DNA of 64,000 nucleotides, from the NCBI RefSeq assembly GCF_009709675.1, contig NZ_WMLB01000033.1, positions 1 through 64,000 on the forward strand, written 5' to 3'. Both the position numbers and the translations under genes were made by a program. Numbering within the stretch: position 1 is the first letter of the stretch; every line of letters starts with the position of its first letter. The stretch comes from Agromyces bracchium (GTDB lineage: Bacteria > Actinomycetota > Actinomycetes > Actinomycetales > Microbacteriaceae). Under the pieces are notes generated by a model that ran no database searches, was not told the origin of the DNA, and saw only the letters and a program-made list of their open reading frames with translations. Shown one piece after another: positions 15,325 through 23,582 of this stretch.

Positions 15325-16356
15325 ATGCCCGACCTCCGCATCGCCCGCGACGACGACCGCCTGATGATCCACGCCGACGGCGAGGTGCTCGCCGAGTACG
15401 TCTTCCGCCCCGACCACCCCACGTTCGAGTCGCCGCGCCCGTACCTCAGCCCGATCCGCACGCTCGGCGGCGAGACCGTCTCGCTCTACCGCCCGCACGA
15501 CCATGTCTGGCACAAGGGCATCGCCTGGTCGCTGCCCGTCGTCGGCGACGAGAACTTCTGGGGCGGGCCCACGTTCGTGCGGGGCGAGGGCTACGTGCAG
15601 CTGCCGAACAACGGCGAGCAGCGGCACGTCGAGTTCGAGAACGGCCAGGCGGATGCCGCGGCCGGCGGCATCGCGAACGACGGCGTCGCGTGCATCCGCG
15701 AGCGCCTCGACTGGGTCACCCAGGCGGGCGAGACGATCTTCCGCGAGGAACGCACGCTCGCGGCATCCGTCATCGCGGACGATGCCTGGCTGCTCGGCTT
15801 CGCGACCGCGCTCACCAACACCACCAGCCGCGCCATCTCGATCGGCTCGCCCACGACCCGCGGCCGCGAGAACGCCGGCTACGGCGGCCTGTTCTGGCGC
15901 GGCCCGCGCTCGTTCACGGGCGGACAGGTCCTCGCCCCGGGCGCCGCGGGCGGCGACGAGCTCCGCGGAACGCGCGCGCCGTGGATGGGCTTCACCGGCC
16001 GCCACGACGAGACGGGCACGGCGTCGACGATCGTCATGGTCGACGACCCCGGCAACCTGCAGCACCCGCCGCAGTGGTTCGCGCGCAGCGAGGAGTTCGC
16101 GTGCCTCTGCCCCGCGCCGTTCTTCAGCGAGGAGCACGTGATCGAGCCGGGCGCGACGATGGCGCTGCGGTACGGCGTCGTGATCGCGGATGGCGCGGCT
16201 GACCCGGCGCGTGCGGGGGCGCTCGCCGCCGCGGCCGGCGAGCGGCTGGCGGCGCTGCTCGGCCCGGTTGGCGCGTCGGAGGTGGTGGCCGGGGGCGGGG
16301 CCCGGGCGAGCGTCGCCGCGGCGACCGCGGGCACGGAGACCCGGGGCACGCCGTGA
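15325..16356 (+). CDS. PmoA-family (DUF6807) protein
   Basis: A 343-residue protein of the DUF6807/PmoA-like family, found in sugar utilisation operons of actinobacteria and Bacteroidetes. Conserved segments seen are RPYLSPIRTLGG, SLYRPHDHVWHKGI and ENFWGGPTFVRGEGYV near the N-terminus, and GRENAGYGGLFWRGPRSF in the middle. The fold is probably a galactose-mutarotase-like beta sandwich, and the biochemical role is not established. SD AAGGAG precedes the ATG. It heads four genes joined by 4-base overlaps. The last 40 residues are Ala/Gly-rich and probably disordered. Confidence 0.82.
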   Translation: MPDLRIARDDDRLMIHADGEVLAEYVFRPDHPTFESPRPYLSPIRTLGGETVSLYRPHDHVWHKGIAWSLPVVGDENFWGGPTFVRGEGYVQLPNNGEQRHVEFENGQADAAAGGIANDGVACIRERLDWVTQAGETIFREERTLAASVIADDAWLLGFATALTNTTSRAISIGSPTTRGRENAGYGGLFWRGPRSFTGGQVLAPGAAGGDELRGTRAPWMGFTGRHDETGTASTIVMVDDPGNLQHPPQWFARSEEFACLCPAPFFSEEHVIEPGATMALRYGVVIADGAADPARAGALAAAAGERLAALLGPVGASEVVAGGGARASVAAATAGTETRGTP

Positions 16357-17123
16357 CCACGCCCGCGTTCCCCGGCGCGACGTCGGTCAGCGCCCTCGAG
16401 GTCTACGACGGCGTCGCGCCCGACGGGCTCGCGGGCGGCACACCCCACCTGCACCTCGTCTCGACCGAGGCGTACCTCGTGGTCGCCGGCCGCGGCAGCC
16501 TGCACACGATCGACGGCGCCGGCATCTTCGATGAGCGCGCGCTCGCGCCGGGCGACCTCGTCTGGTTCGCGCCGGGCGTCATCCACCGCGCGATCAACGA
16601 CGGCGGGCTCGAGGTGCGCGTGATCATGCAGAACGCCGGCTTGCCGGAGGCGGGCGACGCCGTGATGACGTTCCCCGACGACGTGCTCGCCGACGCCGAG
16701 CGCTACGCGGATGCCGCGCGGCTGCCGGGCCCCGAGGCATCCGACGCCGATCGCCTCGCTGCCGCGCACGCTCGCCGCGACCTCGCGGTCGAGGGCTACC
16801 TCGCGCTCTTCCACGACGACGGCGACGGCACGGTCGACCCCGACCGCCTCGCGCGACTGCACGCCCGCGCGGCCGAGCTGGCGCGCCCTCGCGTCGCCGA
16901 CTGGCGCGCTCGCTGGGAGGCCGGTGCGCTCGCCGTCGCCCGCGAGACCGGCCACCGCCTGGACGCGCTCGCGAGCGGCGGCGACCCGGGCCTCGGCGAG
17001 GCGCGCGTGGCCGAGGCATCCGTCGCCCCCGCCTTCGGCATGTGCGGGCGGCTCCAGCGCTACGACACGAGCATCGACCCCGACATCGTCCCCCACATCG
17101 ACCCCCTCGGAGGAGCCCGATGA
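16353..17123 (+). CDS. Cupin-domain protein with helical C-terminal extension
   Basis: A 256-residue protein starting with GTG in a GTGA overlap. Residues about 20-95 form a cupin barrel with the metal motif TPHLHLVSTEAYLVVAGRG and the second motif GDLVWFAPGVIHRAIN, pointing to a sugar isomerase, dioxygenase or sensor role. The remaining 150 residues are Ala/Arg-rich helices (DADRLAAAHARRDLAVEGY onward) and are not a standard cupin part. Between a DUF6807 gene and a Gfo/Idh/MocA gene it is likely a sugar-modifying or ligand-binding partner. Reaction is unknown. Confidence 0.78.
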   Translation: MTTPAFPGATSVSALEVYDGVAPDGLAGGTPHLHLVSTEAYLVVAGRGSLHTIDGAGIFDERALAPGDLVWFAPGVIHRAINDGGLEVRVIMQNAGLPEAGDAVMTFPDDVLADAERYADAARLPGPEASDADRLAAAHARRDLAVEGYLALFHDDGDGTVDPDRLARLHARAAELARPRVADWRARWEAGALAVARETGHRLDALASGGDPGLGEARVAEASVAPAFGMCGRLQRYDTSIDPDIVPHIDPLGGAR

Positions 17124-18244
17124 CCGACCAGACCAGCCGGGCCGGCGAGGCCGCCCCGACCACCCCGCTGCGCGCCGCGATCATCGGCACCGGCGCGATC
17201 GCCGATGCGCACGCGCAGGCGCTGCGCGCCACGCCCGACGGCGAGCTCGTCGCCGTGCTCGACCGTCACCTCGATCACGCGCAGGCGTTCGCCGACCGCT
17301 GGGGCGGGCCGGCGGTCGCCGACTCGCTCGAGGCCCTGCTCGCGACCGGCGCGATCGACGTGCTGCACATCTGCACCCCGCCGGGCGTGCACGCCGAGCA
17401 GGCGATCGCCGCGCTCGACGCGGGCGTGCACGTCGTGTGCGAGAAGCCCGCCGCGCTCGCGCTCGACGAGCTCGATGCGATGACGGATGCCGCGTCCCGC
17501 AACGACCGGCGCCTCGCCGTCGTGTTCCAGCAGCGCACCGGCACGGCCGCGGCGAACGTCAAGGGACTGCTCGAGTCGGGGGCGCTCGGCCGGCCGCTCG
17601 TCGCGACCTGCCAGACGCTCTGGTACCGCGCCCCCGAGTACTTCGCGGTGCCGTGGCGCGGCAAGTGGGCGACCGAGGGCGGCGGGCCGACGCTCGGGCT
17701 CGGCATCCACCAGATCGACCTGCTCGCGTGGCTGCTCGGCGACTGGGCGAGCGTGAACGGGCAGCTCTGGCGGCTCGCGCGCGAGACCGAGATGGAGGAC
17801 GTCTCGACCGCGACCGTCGCGTTCGAGAACGGCGTCGTGGCGTCAGTGATCACGAGTGCGCTCTCGCCCCGCGAGACGAGCTCGATCCGCATCGACACCG
17901 AGCTCGCGACGGTCACGGTCGACCACCTCTACGGCCACGGCCACGAGCACTGGCGGATCACGCCCGCGCCGGGCGTCGACCCGGCCCTCGTCGACACGTG
18001 GTCGGCGCTGCCCGCCGACGAGGAGCCGAGCGGCCACGACCCGCTCGTGCGCGACATCTACCGTGCGCTCGCGACGGGCGCGCCGCTGCCCTCGACGGCG
18101 ACCGACCCCGCGCGTTCGTTCGAGATCGTCACGGCGATCTACTCGTCGGCGACGAGTGGGCGCACGGTCGAGCGCGCGTCGCTCCGCGACGACGCCGACC
18201 GGATGCGCAGCCTCGAGAGCCCGATCGTCGACCTGCGCAGATGA
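17120..18244 (+). CDS. Gfo/Idh/MocA-family sugar oxidoreductase
   Basis: A 374-residue NAD(P)-dependent oxidoreductase. The Rossmann domain shows AAIIGTGAIADAHAQAL, and the sugar-site lysine is in the family signature VVCEKPAALALDEL. GLGIHQIDLLAWLLG carries the conserved histidine of the C-terminal domain. It oxidises or reduces a sugar or inositol-like substrate in the cytoplasm. It overlaps the next gene by ATGA. The set DUF6807, cupin, Gfo/Idh/MocA and glycosidase suggests a keto-sugar intermediate pathway, but the substrate is not deducible. Confidence 0.9.
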   Translation: MTDQTSRAGEAAPTTPLRAAIIGTGAIADAHAQALRATPDGELVAVLDRHLDHAQAFADRWGGPAVADSLEALLATGAIDVLHICTPPGVHAEQAIAALDAGVHVVCEKPAALALDELDAMTDAASRNDRRLAVVFQQRTGTAAANVKGLLESGALGRPLVATCQTLWYRAPEYFAVPWRGKWATEGGGPTLGLGIHQIDLLAWLLGDWASVNGQLWRLARETEMEDVSTATVAFENGVVASVITSALSPRETSSIRIDTELATVTVDHLYGHGHEHWRITPAPGVDPALVDTWSALPADEEPSGHDPLVRDIYRALATGAPLPSTATDPARSFEIVTAIYSSATSGRTVERASLRDDADRMRSLESPIVDLRR

Positions 18245-19326
18245 GTGGCGCAGGTGAGGGCGCGCCGATGAGCGGGCGAGCGGATGCCGCTGCCCGCGCG
18301 CCCTCGTCGGGCGACGCGATCGAGGGCGCGACGGCCGGCCGCGAGGCATCCGTCGCCCTCGTCGACCCGGCCGACGACGACGCCCTCTTCCACGACCCGG
18401 TGCACGACGGGGCGACCGATCCGACCGTGATCCGCCACCACCTGACGGGGGAGTGGTGGATGTACTACACGCAGCGACGCGCGAGCGTCGACGAGCCCGG
18501 CGTCGCGTGGGTGCACGGCAGTCGAATCGGCGTCGCGCGCTCCGTCGATGGGGTGCACTGGCGCTACGACGGCACGCTCGACGACCTGCGGCTCGGCGAC
18601 GACGCCGGCGCGTGGAACGAGACGCACTGGGCCCCCGAGGTGATCTTCGACGGCGAGCGGTACCGCATGTACCTCACCGTGATCGACGGCATTCCCGACC
18701 GGTGGGAGGGGCACGCGCGCCGGATCGTCGAGTACGCGAGCGACGACCTCGCTTCCTGGCGGCTCGTCGGCGAGATCCCGCTGAGCTCCGACCGCGTGAT
18801 CGACGCGTGCGTCGCGCGCTGCCCCGACGGGCGCTGGCGCATGTGGTTCAAGGACGAGGCGGATGACTCGACCACGTGGGTCGCGGCGAGCGCCGACCTC
18901 GCGCCGGGCTCCTGGCGCGTCGAGGGCCGCGCGATCGGCGGGCGTCCGCACGAGGGTCCGAACGTCTTCGAGCTCGGCGGCTGGTGGTGGATGCTCGTCG
19001 ACGAGTGGCGCGGCATGGGCGTGTACCGGTCGCGCGACGCCGTGGCCTGGGAACGCCAGGGCGGGCCCGACGACGTGATCCTCGGAGCACCGGGTCGGCG
19101 GCGCGGGAACGCGACCTTCGGGCGGCACGGCGACGTCGTGGTCGGCCGCGGCCGCGGCATCCTGTTCTACTTCACGCACCCGCACTGGGACGGCTCGGAA
19201 CTGGGGTCGACGGATGCCGCGGACGCGCGCCGCAGCGCGATCTTCGCCGCCCCTCTCGAGGTCGTGGACGGCGTGCTGACCTGCGATCGCGACGCCCCGG
19301 CCGATCTCGGTTCGATCACGGATTGA
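18241..19326 (+). CDS. GH43-like five-bladed beta-propeller glycosidase
   Basis: A 361-residue protein whose body matches GH43/GH130-type beta-propellers: DPVHDGATDPTVIRHHL (catalytic-base Asp region), GEWWMYYTQRR, HWAPEVIFDGERYRMYLT (Glu region), then repeated blades ending FYFTHPHWDG. No signal peptide is seen, so it acts in the cytoplasm on imported oligosaccharides. The first 45 residues before the propeller are low-complexity, and an internal start is possible. It is the last gene of the four-gene operon, 115 nt before the ABC transporter operon that carries the same operator. Confidence 0.82.
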   Translation: MSGAGEGAPMSGRADAAARAPSSGDAIEGATAGREASVALVDPADDDALFHDPVHDGATDPTVIRHHLTGEWWMYYTQRRASVDEPGVAWVHGSRIGVARSVDGVHWRYDGTLDDLRLGDDAGAWNETHWAPEVIFDGERYRMYLTVIDGIPDRWEGHARRIVEYASDDLASWRLVGEIPLSSDRVIDACVARCPDGRWRMWFKDEADDSTTWVAASADLAPGSWRVEGRAIGGRPHEGPNVFELGGWWWMLVDEWRGMGVYRSRDAVAWERQGGPDDVILGAPGRRRGNATFGRHGDVVVGRGRGILFYFTHPHWDGSELGSTDAADARRSAIFAAPLEVVDGVLTCDRDAPADLGSITD

Positions 19327-19345
19327 AACGATTTTCCTCGTCGCA

Positions 19346-19391
19346 TTGACCATTCGCGTCGATGGGGCTACATTTGGGGAAGCGCTTTCCC
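19346..19391 (+). promoter_or_regulatory. Promoter and LacI-type operator of the first sugar ABC transporter
   Basis: -35 TTGACC (19346-19351), 17-bp spacer, -10 TACATT (19369-19374), then the 16-bp operator GGGGAAGCGCTTTCCC (19376-19391) over the transcription start. The same operator and geometry occur at 35051. Confidence 0.85.
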
Positions 19392-19441
19392 ACCCAGCGT
19401 GAATGCACCAGGCAGACAGAGACGTTTCCGGGAGGACAACG

Positions 19442-20743
19442 ATGTTCAACATTCGCACCCGACGCGCGGCCCTCGCCGCAGCGGCGGTCACGGCGAGCGC
19501 GGCGCTCGTGCTGACGGGCTGCTCCGGCGGCTCCGAGCCGGCCGCGACCTACGACCCCGACGAGGAAGTGACGCTCAACCTCGCCTTCTGGGGCAACGAC
19601 GTGCGCGCCGACCTCTACGACCAGGCGATCGCGGCGTTCAACGAGGAGTACCCGAACATCACGGTGAACTCCTCATTCCTCGGCTTCCCCGAGTTCTGGG
19701 AGAAGCGGCAGACCGAGGCGGCCGGCGGCGGCCTCCCCGACGTCATGCAGTTCGACTACTCCTACCTCCGCCAGTACTCCGAGAACGGGCTGCTCCTCGA
19801 CCTCGAGCCCTACCTCGGCAACATCATCGACACCGAGCCGCTCAGCGAGCAGATCCTCGGCATCGGCGTCGTGAACGGCGAGACCACCGGCATCCCGACC
19901 TCGACCAACGCGTGGGGCATGTTCACCAACCCGGTCCTGCTCGAGCAGGCCGGCGTCGAGGACTTCGCCGGCGGCAGCTGGGAGGACTACAACGACTGGA
20001 TGGCCGAGGTCACCGAGGCCTCCGGCGGCGAGGTCTACGGCGGCACCGACTGGACCGGCCGCATCCAGAACTTCGAGATCCAGCAGCGCGCCGGCGGCGA
20101 CGACCTCTTCACCGACGAGGGCGAGCCGAACTTCACCGAGGAGGACCTCGCGGCCTTCTGGGAGCAGGGCGACTCGATCCGCGAGGACGGCACCGTCATC
20201 AGCCAGCAGGAGCTCGAGGAGATCTACCCGGTCTCCGGCTTCGACGCGGCGAAGACCGCGAGCGAGCTGACCTGGGACAACTTCGGCGCCGGCTACCTCG
20301 GCAACCTCGGCGAGGGCTACACCGAGCTCGGCCTGATCGCCCCGCCGGTCACCGAGGAGGGCGCCAAGGACCTCTACCTGAAGCCGTCGATGCTGCACTC
20401 GATCGCCGCGACGACCGACCACCCCGAGGCGGCCGCGACGCTCGTGAACTTCCTCGTGAACAGCCCCGAGGCGGGTGCGATCTTCGGCACCAACCGCGGC
20501 CTGCCCGCGTCGGAGACCATGCTCGAGGGCGCTGAGCTCGACCCGCTCGGCGAGCAGATCCGCGCCTACGAGGAGTCGATCAGCGACCGCCTCGGCGACG
20601 CCCCGCCCGTGCCGATCGTCGGCTACGGCACCCTCGAGGAGAAGTTCCGCCAGCTCGGCACGGAGCTCGGCTTCGGCACCCTCACCGTGGACGAGGCTGT
20701 GAGCCAGTTCTTCTCCGAGATGGACGTCGTCCTGAACCAGTAG
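19442..20743 (+). CDS. CUT1-family sugar ABC transporter, solute-binding lipoprotein
   Basis: A 433-residue extracellular sugar-binding lipoprotein. The signal peptide ends in the lipobox VLTGC with lipidated Cys27, followed by the acidic mature protein with EVTLNLAFWGND. SD GGGAGG precedes ATG 19442. An in-frame ATG 13 codons upstream lacks such a site. It is a close paralogue of the orphan binding protein at 35112, sharing WMAEVTEA-GGEVYGGTD and PPVP-VGYG-LE. A strong hairpin follows the stop, then two permease genes. No ATPase gene is present, as usual for CUT1 systems that share a MsiK-type ATPase. Confidence 0.93.
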   Translation: MFNIRTRRAALAAAAVTASAALVLTGCSGGSEPAATYDPDEEVTLNLAFWGNDVRADLYDQAIAAFNEEYPNITVNSSFLGFPEFWEKRQTEAAGGGLPDVMQFDYSYLRQYSENGLLLDLEPYLGNIIDTEPLSEQILGIGVVNGETTGIPTSTNAWGMFTNPVLLEQAGVEDFAGGSWEDYNDWMAEVTEASGGEVYGGTDWTGRIQNFEIQQRAGGDDLFTDEGEPNFTEEDLAAFWEQGDSIREDGTVISQQELEEIYPVSGFDAAKTASELTWDNFGAGYLGNLGEGYTELGLIAPPVTEEGAKDLYLKPSMLHSIAATTDHPEAAATLVNFLVNSPEAGAIFGTNRGLPASETMLEGAELDPLGEQIRAYEESISDRLGDAPPVPIVGYGTLEEKFRQLGTELGFGTLTVDEAVSQFFSEMDVVLNQ

Positions 20744-20752
20744 GGACCTCTC

Positions 20753-20779
20753 GGGTCCGGGCCCCGACGGCCCGGACCC
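20753..20779 (+). terminator. Intercistronic hairpin after the solute-binding gene
   Basis: GGGTCCGGGCC and GGCCCGGACCC form an 11-bp perfect stem with a 5-nt loop and no T-tract. It probably stabilises the binding-protein mRNA and reduces read-through to the permeases. Confidence 0.8.
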
Positions 20780-20814
20780 GGAGTACCCTCGGCACGGAAC
20801 CCGGGAGAGAGACC

Positions 20815-21810
20815 ATGAGCACCACCTTGACGAGAGCGATCGTCACGGCCGACAAGGAAGGCCGTCCGCGCCTCCTCGGTCGTCGCGGCCCCGACACCCC
20901 CACGCGGCACGGACTGAAGGTCCGCAACCGTCGCGAGACGGCGACGGGCTACACCTTCCTCCTCCCGTGGATGATCGGCTTCCTGGGCCTGACCCTCGGG
21001 CCGATGATCTACTCGCTGTACCTCGCGTTCACGAAGTACAACCTCTTCACCGAGCCCGAGTTCATCGGCCTGGACAACTTCGTGCGCATGTTCACGGAGG
21101 ACCCGCAGTACATCCAGTCGGTGCAGATCACGCTCGTCTACGTGCTGATCGGCACCCCGATCAAGCTCGCCGCCGCGCTCGCGGTCGCGATGCTGCTGAA
21201 CTACCGCGACCGGGGTTCGACGTTCTTCCGCTCGTCGTTCTACGCCCCGTCGCTGATCGGCGCGTCGGTGTCGGTCGCGATCGTGTGGCGGGCGATGTTC
21301 TCCACCGACGGGCCCGTCGACAACACGCTCTCGTTCTTCGGCATCGAGATCGGTGGCTGGGTCGGCAACGTGGCCCTGGTGCTGCCGATGATGATCCTGC
21401 TCGCGGTGTGGCAGTTCGGCGCCCCGATGGTGATCTTCCTCGCGGGCCTGAAGCAGGTGCCGCGCGAGCTGTACGAGGCGGCCGAGGTCGACGGGGCCGG
21501 CCCGATCCGGAAGTTCCGGTCGGTGACCTTCCCGATGCTCTCGAGCGTGATCTTCTTCAACCTGCTGCTCGAGCTGATCAACGCGTTCCAGGTGTTCGCG
21601 TCGGCCTACATCATCTCCAACGGCTCGGGCGGCCCGGCCGGCATGACGAACTTCTACACCGTCTACCTGTACAAGCGCGGCTTCGCCGACCTGCAGATGG
21701 GCTACGCCGCCGCGATGGCGTGGGTCCTCGTGATCGTGGTCGCGATCATCGCCGCCATCCTCTTCAAGACCCAGAAGTCGTGGGTCCACTACGCGGGAGA
21801 CAACCGATGA
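20815..21810 (+). CDS. Sugar ABC transporter permease (MalF type)
   Basis: A 331-residue inner-membrane permease with about six hydrophobic segments starting at FLLPWMIGFLGLTLGPM. The cytoplasmic EAA loop ELYEAAEVDGAGPIRKFRS contacts the ATPase. It forms a heterodimer with the product of the next gene, with which it shares an ATGA overlap. A basic N-terminal extension of about 45 residues precedes the first helix. SD GGGAGAGAG precedes the ATG. The substrate is presumably the same oligosaccharide processed by the GH43-like operon. Confidence 0.92.
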   Translation: MSTTLTRAIVTADKEGRPRLLGRRGPDTPTRHGLKVRNRRETATGYTFLLPWMIGFLGLTLGPMIYSLYLAFTKYNLFTEPEFIGLDNFVRMFTEDPQYIQSVQITLVYVLIGTPIKLAAALAVAMLLNYRDRGSTFFRSSFYAPSLIGASVSVAIVWRAMFSTDGPVDNTLSFFGIEIGGWVGNVALVLPMMILLAVWQFGAPMVIFLAGLKQVPRELYEAAEVDGAGPIRKFRSVTFPMLSSVIFFNLLLELINAFQVFASAYIISNGSGGPAGMTNFYTVYLYKRGFADLQMGYAAAMAWVLVIVVAIIAAILFKTQKSWVHYAGDNR

Positions 21811-22727
21811 GCACCTCGACCAGCGAGATCGCCCGTCCCGAGTTCCTCGAGATCGAACTCGACCAGAAGCCCGTCGAGCGGCGCCGCATCAAGCGCAAGA
21901 CCATCAACACGATCATCTGGTTCGTGGTGCTCGCCGCGCTGACCGCGATCGTGCTCTACCCGCTCGTGTGGCTCTTCATCGCCACGTTCAAGCCGTCGAG
22001 CGAGTTCGGCCAGAACCCCGGCCTGATCCCCGACAACCCCACGATCGACAACTACTTCAAGGTGCTCGAGGGCATCGCGGGCGTGCCGCTGTGGCGGTTC
22101 TTCGCGAACTCGACCTTCATCGCCGTGATGGCCGTGATCGGCACGCTCTTCTCGTCGGCGCTCGCCGCGTACGCGTTCGCCCGGGTGCAGTTCAAGGGCG
22201 TCGGGATCCTGTTCGCCGCGATGATCGGCACCCTGCTGCTGCCGTTCCACGTCGTGATCATCCCGCAGTACATCATGTTCCAGAAGCTCGAACTCGTGGA
22301 CACGTACTGGCCGCTGATCCTGCCGAAGTTCCTCGCCACCGAGGCGTTCTTCGTGTTCCTGATCGTGCAGTTCATCCGCAACATCCCGCGCGACATGGAC
22401 GAAGCGGCCCGCATCGACGGCGCCGGCCACTGGCGCACGTTCTTCTCGATCATCCTGCCGCTGATCAAGCCCGCGCTGATCACGTCCGCGATCTTCACGT
22501 TCATCTGGACGTGGAACGACTTCCTCGGCCCGCTGCTCTACGTGAACAGCCCCGAGCAGTACCCGCTCCCGGTCGCACTTCGGCTCTACAACGACCAGAC
22601 CTCGACCTCGGACTACGGGGCGACCGTCGCGGTCTCGTTCCTGGCGCTGCTGCCGATCCTGATCTTCTTCATCGTCTTCCAGCGCTTCCTCGTCGACGGC
22701 GTGGCCACACAGGGCCTCAAGGGCTAG
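21807..22727 (+). CDS. Sugar ABC transporter permease (MalG type)
   Basis: A 306-residue permease with the MalG-type layout: a first helix at IIWFVVLAALTAIVLYPLVW, EAA loop DMDEAARIDGAGHWRTFFS, and the C-terminal VDGVATQGLKG that ends many CUT1 MalG subunits. It is translated from an ATG overlapping the upstream stop. Because the paralogous binding protein at 35112 has no permeases of its own, this pair may serve both binding proteins. Confidence 0.92.
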   Translation: MSTSTSEIARPEFLEIELDQKPVERRRIKRKTINTIIWFVVLAALTAIVLYPLVWLFIATFKPSSEFGQNPGLIPDNPTIDNYFKVLEGIAGVPLWRFFANSTFIAVMAVIGTLFSSALAAYAFARVQFKGVGILFAAMIGTLLLPFHVVIIPQYIMFQKLELVDTYWPLILPKFLATEAFFVFLIVQFIRNIPRDMDEAARIDGAGHWRTFFSIILPLIKPALITSAIFTFIWTWNDFLGPLLYVNSPEQYPLPVALRLYNDQTSTSDYGATVAVSFLALLPILIFFIVFQRFLVDGVATQGLKG

Positions 22728-22737
22728 GGGCGAGCGG

Positions 22738-23409
22738 ATGTCTCGGGCAGGCGGTCGCGCGGAACGCGACGCGCGTCGCGCCGAGCGGTCGGGCTCCGGT
22801 CCGGTCCGCTCGGGCGCGGCGCCGGCCCGTTTCCCGGGCGCGACGAGCGCCTTCGGCCTGCTCGGCGAGGTGCTCCTCGTGGGCGTGCTCGTCGCGCTCG
22901 TCTCGATCCCGCTCGTGACCCTGCCCGCCGCGCTCGCCGCCGGCGTGCGCCACCTGCGGCGGTACCTGCTCGCGGAGGGCTCGAAGCTCGGCCTGTTCTG
23001 GGCCGACCTGCGGGCCGGGCTCCTCGGCGGGATCGGCGTGGGCGCCGCATCCGTCGCGTTGGTGCTCGTGCTGCTGCTCGACATCGACCTGGCGAACAGC
23101 GGCGCGCTGCCCGGCGGCCCGGTCGTCGCGGCGGTCGGCTGGCTCGGCCTCGCGGCGCTCGCCCTCGCGCTGTTCACCGCTGCCGGACTCTGGACGCCGA
23201 AGCTCGGCTGGCTGGGCGCGCTGCGCGCGGCGCCGCGCGCGGTGGCGGGCGACCCGGTCGGAGCGGCGTACCTCGTGGCCTCAGCGGTGTTCGCGGTGGT
23301 CGTGACGTGGCAGCTGTTCCCGCTCGTCGTGCCCGCGCTCGGGTGCGTCGCACTCGCGATCGTCGCCGTGCCCGAGCGGCCGCGGCGGCGTCGCGTCGAC
23401 GCGGACTGA
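22738..23409 (+). CDS. DUF624/YesL-like membrane protein
   Basis: A 223-residue membrane protein with five predicted helices (for example LLGEVLLVGVLVALVSIPL and GVGAASVALVLVLLLDIDLA). It belongs by appearance to the DUF624 (YesL) group that commonly follows CUT1 permease genes. The first 35 residues are Arg/Gly/Ala-rich and cytoplasmic. It begins 10 nt after the MalG stop and is probably in the same transcript. Its role is unknown. An accessory to transport or cell-envelope sensing has been suggested only by association. Confidence 0.75.
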   Translation: MSRAGGRAERDARRAERSGSGPVRSGAAPARFPGATSAFGLLGEVLLVGVLVALVSIPLVTLPAALAAGVRHLRRYLLAEGSKLGLFWADLRAGLLGGIGVGAASVALVLVLLLDIDLANSGALPGGPVVAAVGWLGLAALALALFTAAGLWTPKLGWLGALRAAPRAVAGDPVGAAYLVASAVFAVVVTWQLFPLVVPALGCVALAIVAVPERPRRRRVDAD

Positions 23410-23444
23410 GGTTCGCGGTCGGCGGCGCGTCGCGCGTCGTTCGC

Positions 23445-23491
23445 CGAGAAGTCCCGGATGCACGGTGCAACCCTGCATGTGCGGTTTCTCG
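23445..23491. repeat. 47-bp palindromic repeat class 2, copy 1
   Basis: Starts CGAGAAGTC and ends TTTCTCG, with ATGCA/TGCAT forming the inner stem. It is about 39 of 47 positions identical to copy 2 and lies between convergent genes. Confidence 0.85.
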
Positions 23492-23528
23492 GGATGGGCA
23501 GGTGTGGCGCCGGACTCGGGGCAGTGAT

Positions 23529-23575
23529 CGAGAAGTCGCGGATGCAGGGTCCGACCGTGCATGTGAGACTTCTCG
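23529..23575. repeat. 47-bp palindromic repeat class 2, copy 2
   Basis: CGAGAAGTC and GACTTCTCG pair perfectly over 9 bp, with ATGCA/TGCAT inside. It ends 8 nt beyond the GH35 stop codon and may act as a bidirectional terminator together with copy 1. Confidence 0.85.
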
Positions 23576-23582
23576 ACTCAGC

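Noticed and set aside
19324-19339. A second operator in GAAACGATTTTCCTCG upstream of the first ABC transporter
   Set aside because: The two halves match poorly and it lies upstream of the -35. The site at 19376 is far better.
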